Source of the DNA: Bradyrhizobium sp. ISRA430 | GTDB lineage: Bacteria > Pseudomonadota > Alphaproteobacteria > Rhizobiales > Xanthobacteraceae | Assembly (NCBI RefSeq): GCF_029909975.1 | Contig: NZ_CP094516.1 | Location: 2,170,001-2,234,000, forward strand | DNA length: 64,000 nucleotides | Reading direction: 5' to 3' | In this document: piece after piece, positions 7,887 to 17,379 of the stretch | Position numbering within the stretch: the first letter of the stretch is position 1 | How the letters are laid out: every line of letters starts with the position of its first letter | Notes under the pieces: generated by a model | What the model was told of the DNA's origin: nothing | What the model saw: only the letters and a program-made list of their open reading frames with translations | Databases searched by the model: none | Made by a program: the position numbers and the translations under genes

Positions 7887-10241
7887 TCACCATTTGAACG
7901 CCGCGGAGACCTCGTAGGTGCGTGGCGCTCCCAAGAGGATCTGATCGGGATAGAACGGGTCACCCCAGATCGCATAGCGCTTGTCGGTGATGTTGCGCAC
8001 GCGGAAGGTCAGGCGGGCCTGGTCGACCGCGCCAAACACCGTCCTGGGGATGTCGACGAAGGCATAGACGTCGGCCACAGTGTAGGCTTTCAGCGTCACG
8101 ACGTTCGCATCGGTGTTGAAGCGGTCGCCGACATGGCGGCCGACGATGCCGAGCTCGACCGGCCAGGGCGTGAAGAAGCGGTACGATGCCCCCGCATTGG
8201 CGACGATGCGCGGTACGTTCGGCGGGGTGTTCCCTGAGAACGATCCACCGACGAAATTGTAATCGGCGTAGCGCGCATCGACATAGGCAATGTTGCCCCA
8301 CAGCCGTAGCGCGTCGATGGGACGGACAGACGCCGCGAGCTCCACGCCCTTCGACTCCTGCCGTCCGGCAATGTTGAGCTGCATGCCGCCAGCCGCAGCA
8401 TAGACGTTCTTGCGCTGGATGTCGTAGGCCGAGAACGACCACTCCGCCCTGTTGTCCCAGAACAAACGCTTTACGCCCGTCTCATAGGTGCGCGAAGTCG
8501 TCAGGTCGAGCGGCTGGGTGGGTGCGAGCAGGAAGATGTTGTTGGCGGAGACATCAGCCCCGGTGGCGTACTGGCTGAAGAAGGTCAGGCCGGGAACGGC
8601 CTCCCAGGTGTAGCCGAAGCGGCCCGTCACCGGTGCCCAGGACTGCGAGAACGGGAAGTTCGCCTTCTCCAGCCCGTTCACGTCGGTCGCGTTGCGGTCG
8701 AGCCCGATATGCTCGACGCGCAGGCCGCCGACCAGCGCAAAGCTGCGTGTGAGTTTCAGCCGGTCCTCGAAAGTCAGCGCCTCGTTGTCGATGCGCGCGG
8801 TCTGCTGCTGCGTCGTCAGCAGGCCGTAATAGCCGCGCACGGGATCGACCAGCGTGACCTGATCGTGCGGAAAATTGGCGGCCCCCGGCCGGACGAAGTC
8901 GAGGTTACTCACCGCAAGCGTCGTGACAAGGCGATTATCGAAGCCTGCGATATTCGTGTCCCAGGTCAGGTCGGTGATGTTGCCGACCAGCCGCTGGCTG
9001 TGCGCGACATAGAAGCGCTCGCGGTCGACCAGGTTCGAATTGGCATTGAACGCCTCGACTTCGTTGTTGAACCACTCGCGCTCCGCGCCATAACCGTAGG
9101 CCTGGCTCTTCAGGGTGAGGCCCGGCGCGAGCTTCAGCTCGAAGCCGCCGCGCAGCCACACCTCCTGAGCGACGTTACGGTTATCGAGAACGTTGTAGTT
9201 GGTATTGAAGGTTCGGTCGTCGATGGTGACGGCGCCGAGGTTCGAGCCGTTGTAGTTCGAAACGTAATTGCCGGAGACGATGCCGCTCGTCGCATGCGAG
9301 CCGCTGAAGGCGATCGGCACCAGCGGCACGCCCCAATAGGGGCTCCCGCGATCCTCGCGGTATTCGATCGCGCCCCAGATCTTAAGACTGTCGGAGATGC
9401 GGTAGTTGAGCTGGCTCGAGACGTCGAACGTCCTTGTATTGGTATCGTCGGCAAAGCCGTGCAGCGAGGAACGGCTGATGTCGAAGCGGTAGTCGAGGCC
9501 TTGTACGTTGGTGCTGCCGCCGGAGCCGTAATGGGCGCGGAACGAGTTCAGGGAATCCCAAGAAAAATCAGCTTCATTCCGGATCGGTCCGGTATGCGGC
9601 TGCTTGGTGACGACATTGACCGCGCCGCCGGCGGCGCCCTCGCCCGACATCACCGAGGCCGGGCCTTTCAGGAATTCCACGGCCTCGAGATTGGCCGTGT
9701 CCATGATGCGCGACGTCATGTTCTGCGGGCCGATCTTGATGCCGTTGTAGAGCATGTTGATCTGGCTGTTGGTGAAGCCGCGCATCGAGAAGGCCGATGG
9801 CTCGGCCGGATTGTCGCCGGAGGTGACGCCGACCGCACCTTGGGCGACCTCCGAAACGGTGCGGTAGCCCTGCTCGCGCATGGTCTCGGCCGAGATCACC
9901 TCGACGGTTGCGGGGATCTCGCGCACGGTCAGGCCGAGGCGCGAGGCGCTTACGGCCACCGCATTGGTGTTGAGCGGTGTCTGCGCCGTGGTCGCGACAA
10001 CCGGGTTCTGCGCGGCCGGCACTGCGGCAGGCCTGACGGCCGCGGTTCGGCGCACGGACCGTCCCTCGCTGCGCGCAGGCTTGGCCGGTTTGCGGGACGG
10101 GGCGGGGGTCACCTCGACCGGCGGCAGCGGATCGCGGGCCTGCTCCGCGGATGCCGCAGGCATGTCAATTGACGCAAGCGATGTGAGGGCAGCGGACGCG
10201 AGCAGGACTTTGCGCGGACTCGCCGCACGGATGAAAGACAT
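7887..10241 (-). CDS. TonB-dependent outer-membrane receptor, siderophore/FhuA type
   Basis: A 784-residue outer-membrane receptor. It has a signal peptide (about residues 1-32), a long Pro/Ala/Arg-rich linker, a plug domain (about 95-235, with AVEFLKGPASVMSGEGAAGG and GGAVNVVTKQP) and a 22-strand-type barrel ending in the aromatic YEVSAAFKW. The start at 10241 has GAGG eight bases upstream. The plug and barrel read as a ferric-siderophore receptor of the FhuA/FegA class, and it is longer than BtuB, which is usually near 600 residues. A cobalamin riboswitch precedes it and a PepSY partner follows. The ligand could be a corrinoid, a cobalt chelate or a siderophore; the regulation favours the first two. 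Confidence 0.9.
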   Translation of the reverse strand: MSFIRAASPRKVLLASAALTSLASIDMPAASAEQARDPLPPVEVTPAPSRKPAKPARSEGRSVRRTAAVRPAAVPAAQNPVVATTAQTPLNTNAVAVSASRLGLTVREIPATVEVISAETMREQGYRTVSEVAQGAVGVTSGDNPAEPSAFSMRGFTNSQINMLYNGIKIGPQNMTSRIMDTANLEAVEFLKGPASVMSGEGAAGGAVNVVTKQPHTGPIRNEADFSWDSLNSFRAHYGSGGSTNVQGLDYRFDISRSSLHGFADDTNTRTFDVSSQLNYRISDSLKIWGAIEYREDRGSPYWGVPLVPIAFSGSHATSGIVSGNYVSNYNGSNLGAVTIDDRTFNTNYNVLDNRNVAQEVWLRGGFELKLAPGLTLKSQAYGYGAEREWFNNEVEAFNANSNLVDRERFYVAHSQRLVGNITDLTWDTNIAGFDNRLVTTLAVSNLDFVRPGAANFPHDQVTLVDPVRGYYGLLTTQQQTARIDNEALTFEDRLKLTRSFALVGGLRVEHIGLDRNATDVNGLEKANFPFSQSWAPVTGRFGYTWEAVPGLTFFSQYATGADVSANNIFLLAPTQPLDLTTSRTYETGVKRLFWDNRAEWSFSAYDIQRKNVYAAAGGMQLNIAGRQESKGVELAASVRPIDALRLWGNIAYVDARYADYNFVGGSFSGNTPPNVPRIVANAGASYRFFTPWPVELGIVGRHVGDRFNTDANVVTLKAYTVADVYAFVDIPRTVFGAVDQARLTFRVRNITDKRYAIWGDPFYPDQILLGAPRTYEVSAAFKW

Positions 10242-10364
10242 GGTTCGAACCTCGGTGTGACGTCAGTGGCACGTCACAGCGAACCAGGTCTCACCTTCGG
10301 CCTTGCAGCCCTCCGATGAAGCCGAATGTCTGTACTCCCCGACCGACATTTTCGCGTGTGACCA

Positions 10365-10545
10365 CGGCTGACGGCAGGTCTCCTGGCTTGCGGGTCATGA
10401 CCGCTTCGTCGCCTTCCCGGGACCGAGGGCCCAGTGGCTCCTGACGAAGGATTCTCCGCTCACAGTTGCGGGGGCAGCTACGGCATTGGGGATACATCCC
10501 CGCACCGCATTCCCTTTTCATCCCCTTTCGGGGAAACCGTCAGGG
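10365..10545 (-). ncRNA. Cobalamin riboswitch upstream of the TonB receptor
   Basis: Read on the minus strand, the leader has the aptamer landmarks in order: GAAAAGGGAATGCGG, then CCCCGCAACTGTGAGCGG, then GCCACTG, then the B12 box CAAGCCAGGAGACCTGCC at 10373-10390. About 125 bases separate the box from the receptor ATG, enough for an expression platform with a G-rich hairpin near the start. Riboswitches of this class lower expression when adenosylcobalamin is plentiful. The outer edges are approximate. Confidence 0.93.
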
Positions 10546-10631
10546 ACATCTAGGATTAAGAGGCGGACCGAGTCAATGTATGTGGGCTGGGCTGCGGCGT
10601 TCTTGCCGCAGTGGTTTTCAGGAGACATCGA

Positions 10632-11204
10632 ATGGAAGGCGAGACCTTCCTCTGGCTGATACGTCATGCGGCCGTCGACGGCATCGCGGGCACGATCCAT
10701 GCGGCGGAGGCACCGGCCGATCTCGGCGACCGCACGCGGATCAACGCGTTGCGACGCTGCCTGCCGCGTGAAGCTGTAAGCTATGCAAGCCCTTCGCGGC
10801 GGACGGTCGATACGGCACGCGCGCTCGGGCTCAGCCCTAGGCTCGCACAGGAATTCGGCGAACAGGATTTTGGCGACTGGACCGGCCAGCGCCACGATGA
10901 TCTGGCTGCGGCGGGCGGCGATACCTATGCGCAATTCTGGAACGACCCCGCGCGAGCTAAACCGCCCGGTGGTGAAAGCTTTGAGGAACAGATCGCCCGC
11001 GTCCGCCAAGGCCTCTCGACCGTCAAAACCGGTCCGGTCATTCTCGTGGTCCACTCCGGCACGATCCGCGCCGCGCTCTGCATCGCGCTCGATCTTGCGC
11101 CGCGGGCGGCGCTCCGCTTCGTCATCGATCCGTTGTCGCTCACCCGCATCGACCGGCTCGCGACCGGCTGGCGCGTCGTGTCCGTCAATCAGCGCGCCGG
11201 CTGA
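10632..11204 (+). CDS. Histidine phosphatase family protein, probable alpha-ribazole phosphatase
   Basis: A 190-residue enzyme of the phosphoglycerate-mutase-like fold. The start is the ATG at 10632 with GGAG eight bases upstream. The catalytic His lies in LIRHAAVDG (RHA instead of the usual RHG). YASPSRRT carries the conserved Arg, and VVHSGTIR holds the second His. Given the cob genes beside it, the likely job is removing the 5'-phosphate from alpha-ribazole phosphate or adenosylcobalamin phosphate in the last steps of B12 synthesis. It reads divergently from the riboswitch and converges on cobT with a 3-base gap. The broad family makes the substrate an inference. Confidence 0.7.
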   Translation: MEGETFLWLIRHAAVDGIAGTIHAAEAPADLGDRTRINALRRCLPREAVSYASPSRRTVDTARALGLSPRLAQEFGEQDFGDWTGQRHDDLAAAGGDTYAQFWNDPARAKPPGGESFEEQIARVRQGLSTVKTGPVILVVHSGTIRAALCIALDLAPRAALRFVIDPLSLTRIDRLATGWRVVSVNQRAG

Positions 11205-11207
11205 ACA

Positions 11208-12260
11208 TCAGGCCGGACGATCCGGCACGTTGGCCTCGGCAAACGTCGCCATGCCGTTGTGGAGTGCGCAGGCCAGACGGACCAGCGGCAACGCGATCGC
11301 GGCGCCCGATCCCTCACCCAGCCTGAGATCGAGGCTGATCAGCGGCTGGACGTTCAGCGCGCGCAGAACCAGCCGATGCCCCTGCTCCGCGGATTGGTGC
11401 GAGGCCAGCAGAAACGGCTGGCATGACGGGTTGAGACGAACCGCAGCCAGCGCCGCAACCGAGACGATGAAGCCATCGATCAGCACCGGAATGCGGCGCT
11501 GCGCGGCGGCGATGATCGCGCCGCAGATGGCCGCGATTTCGAGACCACCGACGGCGTACAGGATCTTCTCAGGCGAAGCATCGGTCAAACCATGGCGCGC
11601 GATCGCGGCGTCGATCACGCTTGCCTTGTGCGCGCGGCCGGCCGCATCGATGCCGGTGCCGCTGCCCGCGATCTCCTCGGCGCTCATAGCGAGCAGGCTC
11701 GCGGCAATCGCCGCCGAGGTCGTGGTGTTGCCGATGCCCATCTCACCGAGAATGAGTAGATTTGGCTGTGAGGCCGCGGCGCGAGCCACAGCGCGGTGCC
11801 CGCATGCAAAGGCAAATGCCAGTTCCGACGGTTCGAGCGCGGCCTCGACGCTGAAGTCGCGGGTGCCGCTGCGTGGCTTGTCGGTGATGATACCGGCCAT
11901 CTTCGCCTGCGCCAGCGTGCCGGCGTCGACTACCTCGAGGGATGAGCCGAGCTCACGCGCCAGCACCGAGATCGCGGCGCCGCCGGACGCAAAATTTGCC
12001 ATCATCGCAATGGTCACCGCCTGCGGATAGGCCGACACGCCTTGCGCGACCACGCCATGATCGCCGGCGAAGACGATGATCGGGACGCAGCCAGCGCGCG
12101 GCTGCTCGGTGGCCTGGAGCCCGGCAAGCTCGATCGCAAGCTGCTCGAGCCGCCCGAGCGCGCCGGTCGGCTTCGTCAGTTGCGCCTGACGCGCGGTCGC
12201 GGCGTCGCGATGGACCGCGGAGATATCAGGACATTTCTGGTAGACCCATTCGGGAAGCAT
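11208..12260 (-). CDS. cobT: Nicotinate-nucleotide--dimethylbenzimidazole phosphoribosyltransferase
   Basis: A 350-residue cytosolic enzyme that joins 5,6-dimethylbenzimidazole to the ribose phosphate of nicotinate mononucleotide, giving alpha-ribazole phosphate for the lower loop of cobalamin. The N-terminal TKPTGALGRLE and the glycine-rich MGIGNTTTSAAIAASLL are family signatures, and the catalytic Glu lies in LGEGSGAAIALPLV near the C-terminus. The length equals the usual 340-360. It is the last gene of the long cob operon, 15 bases after cobF. The name follows Salmonella; the same enzyme is CobU in Pseudomonas denitrificans and must not be confused with the chelatase subunit CobT. Confidence 0.93.
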   Translation of the reverse strand: MLPEWVYQKCPDISAVHRDAATARQAQLTKPTGALGRLEQLAIELAGLQATEQPRAGCVPIIVFAGDHGVVAQGVSAYPQAVTIAMMANFASGGAAISVLARELGSSLEVVDAGTLAQAKMAGIITDKPRSGTRDFSVEAALEPSELAFAFACGHRAVARAAASQPNLLILGEMGIGNTTTSAAIAASLLAMSAEEIAGSGTGIDAAGRAHKASVIDAAIARHGLTDASPEKILYAVGGLEIAAICGAIIAAAQRRIPVLIDGFIVSVAALAAVRLNPSCQPFLLASHQSAEQGHRLVLRALNVQPLISLDLRLGEGSGAAIALPLVRLACALHNGMATFAEANVPDRPA

Positions 12261-12275
12261 GCTACCTCGTTTACG

Positions 12276-13022
12276 TCATGGCCTGCGTTTGAGAATGTAG
12301 CTGTCCATGATCCAGCCATGCCGCTCGCGCGCCTCTTGCCGCGCGGCGACGATGCGCGGACCGACCTCAGTGAGCGCGCCAGACATGATGATCTCATCGG
12401 GCATGCCGAGATTGGCACCCCACCAGATGTGCAGGCCCTTCGGATCGAGCGACTGAAATGCCGTGCCGCCATCAAGCATCACGACGACCGTATCTGCTCC
12501 TTGCGGCCATCCACCCTCGCGCAGGCGCCGTCCTGTCGTGACCAGAAAGGGCTCGCCGATGTCGTTCAGCGGCAGCGCATGCGCCGCACACAAGGCCTGG
12601 ATCGAGGTGATGCCGGAGACCACCTCGATTGTCGGCAGTGGATCAAGCCGGCGCGCGATACGCAGCGAGGAATCGTAGAGCGAGGGATCGCCCCAGATCA
12701 GCAGCGCGACACGGCCCTCGCCTTCGAGATGATCTGCGATCGCCTGCGACCAGGTCGCGGCGACAGCGTCGTGCCAATCGTCCACCCCCTTGCGATAATC
12801 CGCTTCCTTGTCACGCACCGGCAGATCGAATTCAGCAATGCGGGTCTTTTCGTTGGTGAGCACGTCGGCGCAGATCGTCCGCCGCAAGTCGGCAAGATCG
12901 GATTTCGCGGTCCCCTTGCGCGGGATCAGGACGAGATCGGCAGCGTTGATGGCACGGATCGCAGCCAGCGTGAGCTGCTCCGGATCGCCGCAACCGATGC
13001 CTATCAGCGAGAGCGTCAGCAC
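12276..13022 (-). CDS. cobF: Precorrin-6A synthase (deacetylating)
   Basis: SAM-dependent methyltransferase (248 residues) that methylates C1 of precorrin-5 with loss of acetate, the ring-contraction aftermath of the aerobic pathway. The frame is open further upstream, but homologous sequence begins at LTLSLIGIGCGDPEQLTL. I start it at the GTG at 13022, three bases before the cobA stop; a TTG at 13028 is the alternative. Family marks are GIGCGDPEQLTL at the N-terminus, LIWGDPSLYDSSLRIARR and EVVSGITSIQALCAAH. CobF marks the oxygen-dependent route, as the anaerobic route uses CbiD instead. Confidence 0.9.
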   Translation of the reverse strand: MLTLSLIGIGCGDPEQLTLAAIRAINAADLVLIPRKGTAKSDLADLRRTICADVLTNEKTRIAEFDLPVRDKEADYRKGVDDWHDAVAATWSQAIADHLEGEGRVALLIWGDPSLYDSSLRIARRLDPLPTIEVVSGITSIQALCAAHALPLNDIGEPFLVTTGRRLREGGWPQGADTVVVMLDGGTAFQSLDPKGLHIWWGANLGMPDEIIMSGALTEVGPRIVAARQEARERHGWIMDSYILKRRP

Positions 13023-13024
13023 GA

Positions 13025-13750
13025 TCAACCAGCCTCCGCCAGGGCGCCGAACACGATGACGGCGGCCGTCGTGGCTGCGCCGCCCCGCGCGAGCTGCCTG
13101 GCCAGCTCGGCGATCGTGGTGCGCAGCAACCGCTCGTCCGGGCGACCGAGGGATTCGGCGAACAGCGCCGGTGTGTCCGGGGAAAGCCCATGCGCGATCA
13201 GCTTCGCGGCGAGATCCGGGAATGTGCGGCGGCCCATATAGACCACGGTCGTCGCCTCTGGATCGGCCAGCGCAGCCCAATTGAGATTCTTGGGCAGTTC
13301 GCCGGTGACATCGGCCCCGGTCACGAACTGTACCCGGCGCGAGGTGTGGCGCCGGGTCAGGGGAATGCCGGCCTCGGCAGCCGCGACACATGCCGAGGTG
13401 ACGCCGGGGATGATCTCGTAGCCGATGCCGGCCGCGCGCAGCGTCTCGATCTCCTCTTCCAGACGTCCGAATATTCCGGCATCGCCCGACTTCAGCCGCA
13501 CCACGCGCGCGCCGGTCGCGGCATAGTCGACCAACAGGCGGTTGACGTGCTGCTGCTTGGTCGAGGGGCGCCCCGCGCGCTTGCCCACCGCGACGAGATT
13601 GGCGCCGGGCCGGGCGAGATCGAGGATCGCGCCGGAGGCGAGGTCATCATAGAGCACGACGTCGGCCTCGCGCAGCCGCGCCACCCCCTTCACCGTGAGG
13701 AGTTCGGGATCGCCGGGACCGGCGGAGACGAAGGAGACGAAGCCGCTCAC
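13025..13750 (-). CDS. cobA: Uroporphyrinogen-III C-methyltransferase
   Basis: A 241-residue methyltransferase that adds methyls at C2 and C7 of uroporphyrinogen III to give precorrin-2, the entry into corrins. It has the SUMT signatures SAGPGDPELLTVKG near the N-terminus, VVRLKSGDAGIFGRLEEEI in the middle (the usual SGDPFIFGRG position) and PGVTSACVAAAEAGIPLTRR. It has only the CobA domain, without the CysG dehydrogenase/ferrochelatase half, so it is dedicated to this pathway or shared with siroheme synthesis. It overlaps cobB by four bases (ATGA). Confidence 0.93.
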   Translation of the reverse strand: MSGFVSFVSAGPGDPELLTVKGVARLREADVVLYDDLASGAILDLARPGANLVAVGKRAGRPSTKQQHVNRLLVDYAATGARVVRLKSGDAGIFGRLEEEIETLRAAGIGYEIIPGVTSACVAAAEAGIPLTRRHTSRRVQFVTGADVTGELPKNLNWAALADPEATTVVYMGRRTFPDLAAKLIAHGLSPDTPALFAESLGRPDERLLRTTIAELARQLARGGAATTAAVIVFGALAEAG

Positions 13751-15057
13751 CGGTCCTCCGCGATCAGATGGAAGAACGTGCCCGTGGCACGGTTGCGGCG
13801 CGAGCCGGTCTCGGCAATGACTGCGCCGGTGGCATCGCGCACGACCGCAAGTGCAGTATCAGGCTGCGCGATGATGGTTGAATAGTGGAATTCATGGCCG
13901 CGCAGGCGTGCGCCGGCCCGATGCCCCGGCATTGGCGCGGCGAGTTCGGCGAGACGATAGCCCAGATGCATGCGGCGCTTTGCAAAGCTCGTCTCCAGCC
14001 CGAGCAGGCCCGTCATCTCGTGGCGGACACCGTCGGCGTCGGTCAAGGCCGTGCCCAGCACCATATAGCCTCCGCATTCGCCATGCACGGGCCGCGTCTC
14101 GGCAAAGGCGCGCAAGCCGCTGCGAAAGCGCGCATTGGCTGCGAGCTGACCGGCATGCAGTTCGGGATAGCCGCCGGGCAGCCAGCAGACATCGGCACTC
14201 GCATCGGGTCCCTCGTCGGCGAGCGGCGAGAATGTCACGATCTCGGCGCCGGCCGCGCGCCAGGCTTCCAACATGTGCGGATAGACGAACGAGAACGCGG
14301 CGTCGCGGGCCAGCGCAATGCGCTGCCCGGGCGGCGTCACACTCAGGCCATTGGTCGCCGTTTGAGGCGTCCAGGCGGCCGCCGATCGCAACACCGCATC
14401 GAGATCGACATGCTCAGCGACGAAGCGCGCAGCCTCCCCGATCAAGCCGCCGATCTCCGCTTGCTCCTCGGCCTGCACGAGACCGAGGTGGCGCTTCGGC
14501 AGGCTGATCTCGGCGTGACGCGGCAGCGCGCCGAACACGGCGATGCCGGCATCGCTGAGCGCGCGCCGCACGAGATCTTCGTGACGCGGGCTCGCGACGC
14601 GGTTGAGCACCACGCCGGCAAGGCGCACGCCGGCGCGGTAATCACGCAGGCCCGCGGCGATCGCTGCAGCCGTCTGCGCCTGTCCGGATGGATCGATCAC
14701 CAGCAGCACCGGCCAGCCCATCATCTCCGCGATATCGGCGGTGGCGCCGGTGCCGCAGACGCCGCGCGCGGCGACACCGTCGAACAGGCCCATCGAGCCC
14801 TCGGCAAGCACGATATCGGCATCAGTGCCGCGACTGACCAAGTGGGCGATCATTGCGCGGTCCATGGCCCAGCTATCGAGGTTGACGGAAGCGCGCTCCG
14901 TGGCGGCAGCGTGGAATGCCGGATCGATATAGTCGGGCCCGCTCTTGAAACACTGCACCTTGAGGCCACGATCACGCCAGGCGCGCGCAAGCGCCAGCGT
15001 CAGCGTCGTCTTGCCGACGCCGGAGGCCGGTGCGGAGATGACGAGACTGGTCGTCAT
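13747..15057 (-). CDS. cobB: Cobyrinate (hydrogenobyrinate) a,c-diamide synthase
   Basis: A 436-residue glutamine-dependent amidotransferase that amidates the a and c side chains of hydrogenobyrinate using ATP. The N-terminal half holds the P-loop [19 protein letters not shown]. The C-terminal half is a class I glutaminase domain with the nucleophile Cys in [12 protein letters not shown] and the later GHEFHYS His. In the aerobic pathway it acts before cobalt insertion by CobN with CobS and CobT. It overlaps cobM upstream and cobA downstream by four bases each, so translation is coupled. Confidence 0.93.
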   Translation of the reverse strand: MTTSLVISAPASGVGKTTLTLALARAWRDRGLKVQCFKSGPDYIDPAFHAAATERASVNLDSWAMDRAMIAHLVSRGTDADIVLAEGSMGLFDGVAARGVCGTGATADIAEMMGWPVLLVIDPSGQAQTAAAIAAGLRDYRAGVRLAGVVLNRVASPRHEDLVRRALSDAGIAVFGALPRHAEISLPKRHLGLVQAEEQAEIGGLIGEAARFVAEHVDLDAVLRSAAAWTPQTATNGLSVTPPGQRIALARDAAFSFVYPHMLEAWRAAGAEIVTFSPLADEGPDASADVCWLPGGYPELHAGQLAANARFRSGLRAFAETRPVHGECGGYMVLGTALTDADGVRHEMTGLLGLETSFAKRRMHLGYRLAELAAPMPGHRAGARLRGHEFHYSTIIAQPDTALAVVRDATGAVIAETGSRRNRATGTFFHLIAEDR

Positions 15058-15836
15058 GAGGCCTCCGGAAAGCGCGGCTCGGGGCCGACCGGGCGATAGC
15101 GGCGGTCATAATCTGCGGCATAGAGACGGCTCTCGGAAAAATCCGCAGAGCCCAGCGTCTTGCCGACTAGGATGAGCGCGGTGCGTTCGAGCTCGGCACC
15201 GACCGCGGCATCGAGGGTGGACAGCGTGGCGCGCACGATGCGCTGGTCCGGCCAGCTCGCGCGCCAGACGATGGCGACCGGGCAGTCCGCGCCGTAATGC
15301 GGCGTGAGCTCGACGATGACCTTGTCGAGCAGATGGATCGACAGATGGATCGCGAGCACCGCGCCGGTTGCGGCAAAGGCGGCGAGCTTCTCGCCTTCGG
15401 GCATTGCGCTGGCACGGCCCGGCGTGCGCGTCAGCACCACGGTCTGTGCGAGACCAGGCAGCGTCAGCTCGGCCTCGAGCGCCGCCGCAGCCGCCGAGAA
15501 GGCCGGCACGCCCGGCGTGACGCTGTAGGGAATGCCGAGCGCACGCAGGCGACGCAACTGCTCGCCCATCGCCGACCAGATCGACAGATCGCCGGAATGC
15601 AGCCGCGCGATGTCCTTGCCTTGCGCATGCGCGGCGGCAATCTCGGCGATGATCTCGTCGAGCGACAAAGGCGCGGTATTGACGATCCGCGCACCCGGCG
15701 GGCAATGCGCCAGCACGCCCGCGGGGACAAGCGAACCGGCATAGAGGCAGACCGGACAGGCGACGATCAGGTCGCGTCCGCGCAAGGTCAGGAGATCGGC
15801 CGCGCCCGGCCCCGCGCCGATGAAATGCACCGTCAT
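15054..15836 (-). CDS. cobM: Precorrin-4 C11-methyltransferase
   Basis: A 260-residue SAM-dependent methyltransferase converting precorrin-4 to precorrin-5. The frame is open well upstream, but the homologous protein starts at the ATG at 15836 ([20 protein letters not shown]), which overlaps the stop of cobE by four bases. Signatures are the [11 protein letters not shown] loop, [21 protein letters not shown] and [20 protein letters not shown]. It is one of six corrin methyltransferases of the same fold in this operon. Confidence 0.93.
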   Translation of the reverse strand: MTVHFIGAGPGAADLLTLRGRDLIVACPVCLYAGSLVPAGVLAHCPPGARIVNTAPLSLDEIIAEIAAAHAQGKDIARLHSGDLSIWSAMGEQLRRLRALGIPYSVTPGVPAFSAAAAALEAELTLPGLAQTVVLTRTPGRASAMPEGEKLAAFAATGAVLAIHLSIHLLDKVIVELTPHYGADCPVAIVWRASWPDQRIVRATLSTLDAAVGAELERTALILVGKTLGSADFSESRLYAADYDRRYRPVGPEPRFPEAS

Positions 15837-16201
15837 GCGCCGTCTCCTTCTGCGATCGCCGCCGTCGCGGTCCGATCCTGCGAGACCGCCCGCGTCGCAA
15901 TCAGCCGCGCGCCGGGCCCGGCCGCAGCAATTGCTGCGGCCTCGGCGATCGATCCCGTACCGAATTTTTCCACGATGAGCATTGATTGGGTCGGCGTTGC
16001 GGTGCCAGCCAGGACTTCGGCCGGAATGCCCTTGATCGGCACGCCACACTCGCGTGCGAGCAGCTTGAGTGGTTCCGCGTCCGCCTTGTGGCTGACCGTT
16101 GCGACAGCGGAAAGGCCCGCGGAACCGCCGGCCGCAACCAGCGCCTCGCGAAGCGAGGCAAGCGTCACATCCGTCTTGAACCCGAGACCGGCAACTTTCA
16201 T
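15833..16201 (-). CDS. cobE: Cobalamin biosynthesis protein CobE (CbiG C-terminal domain)
   Basis: A 122-residue small protein matching the C-terminal domain of CbiG. I choose the ATG at 16201, which overlaps the cobL stop as ATGA, over the ATG at 16216. [21 protein letters not shown] is the family start, followed by [16 protein letters not shown] and a [15 protein letters not shown] end. CobE is needed for aerobic B12 synthesis, but its exact reaction is not settled; binding or chaperoning of a pathway intermediate has been suggested. Its place between two methyltransferase genes fits that. Confidence 0.88.
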   Translation of the reverse strand: MKVAGLGFKTDVTLASLREALVAAGGSAGLSAVATVSHKADAEPLKLLARECGVPIKGIPAEVLAGTATPTQSMLIVEKFGTGSIAEAAAIAAAGPGARLIATRAVSQDRTATAAIAEGDGA

Positions 16202-17379
16202 CGGACCGCGCTCCATTGCACCACCGGACGCGCCGCCTCCCAGGAGCGATAGCGGCCGAGCGGGCCGACATGCGCGATCTCGACCCGCATCAACTCGCCG
16301 CCGTGGCGCTGGTGCAACTCACCGAGCAGCGCGTCCGTCTCCAGCGTCACGGCATGGGCAACCAGCCGCGTGCCAGCCAGAATCCGCGACCAGACAGCGT
16401 CGAACATCACGCTATCGAGACCTCCGCCGATGAAGACAGCGTTCGGCGCTTCCAGCGAAGCCAGAACTTCAGGCGCCTTTCCTGTGATGACAGCAATCCG
16501 ATGCGCCAATCCGAACGCCGCCGCGTTGCGGCGAATGTTCGCAGCGCGATCCTCGCGCGCCTCGACAGCGATCGCAGTTCCTCCGCCCAGTGCCCATTCG
16601 ACCGAGATCGAGCCTGAGCCGGCGCCAATGTCCCACAACCGCTCGCCAGGGCGTGGTCCCAGCGCCGACAGCGCGAGCGCGCGCACTGGCCGCTTGGTGA
16701 TCTGGCCGTCGTGGACGAAGAGATCGTCCGACAGGCCCGAGCTGCGGGGAATGCCCTGCGCTCCCCTCGCCTCCAGCGCCACCGCGACCACGTTGCCGGT
16801 GGAAGCGCTCGTATAACTGTCGGCGCGATGCTGCGTCACGCTTTCACTTGGTCCGCCGAGCGCGGTGAGATTCCAGAATGTCGAAGCGCCCCAGCCGTGG
16901 GCGGTCAGCCATCTTGCGAGGTCGCCTGCCGCGTTGTTGTCGCGGACCAGGCAAATGATCCGCACACCTTGCGCCAGATGCGCCACGAGGCGTTCGAATG
17001 GCGCGGCGTGGAGACCGAGACAAACGACTGATTCGAGTCGCCAGCCCAGTCGCGCCGCGACGAGCGAGAACGTCGACGGCGCGGTGTACGCGGTCCATTC
17101 GCTGCGATCGAGTTTCTCGGCAAGGCTTCCACCGGCGCCGTGCCAGAACGGATCGCCGGAGGCGAGCACCACTGTCGGACGACCGCGACGGCTCAGCACG
17201 ATTTCCGCGTCGAACGGCACCGGCCACGGACGGCCGCGGCCGGTTATGCCTGCGAGTGCAAGATGACGCTCGCCGCCGAAGACGGTTTCGGCCTCGGCGA
17301 GCGCCTTTCGGCTTGCGTCCGAGAGGCCGGCAAGGCCATCTTCGCCGATACCGATGATGGTCAGCCAGGGATCAGCCAT
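16198..17379 (-). CDS. cobL: Precorrin-6Y C5,15-methyltransferase (decarboxylating)
   Basis: A 393-residue two-domain enzyme that methylates C5 and C15 and decarboxylates the C12 acetate of precorrin-6B, giving precorrin-8. Residues 1-200 form a CobE/CbiE-type methyltransferase domain ([33 protein letters not shown]). From about 235 a Rossmann CbiT-type domain follows, with [17 protein letters not shown] and [10 protein letters not shown]. The ATG at 17379 shares its bases with the divergent cobK start (CATG), and GAGGG lies about seven bases upstream of it, inside cobK. The gap to the preceding operon gene cobJ is filled by antisense cobK. Confidence 0.93.
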   Translation of the reverse strand: MADPWLTIIGIGEDGLAGLSDASRKALAEAETVFGGERHLALAGITGRGRPWPVPFDAEIVLSRRGRPTVVLASGDPFWHGAGGSLAEKLDRSEWTAYTAPSTFSLVAARLGWRLESVVCLGLHAAPFERLVAHLAQGVRIICLVRDNNAAGDLARWLTAHGWGASTFWNLTALGGPSESVTQHRADSYTSASTGNVVAVALEARGAQGIPRSSGLSDDLFVHDGQITKRPVRALALSALGPRPGERLWDIGAGSGSISVEWALGGGTAIAVEAREDRAANIRRNAAAFGLAHRIAVITGKAPEVLASLEAPNAVFIGGGLDSVMFDAVWSRILAGTRLVAHAVTLETDALLGELHQRHGGELMRVEIAHVGPLGRYRSWEAARPVVQWSAVR

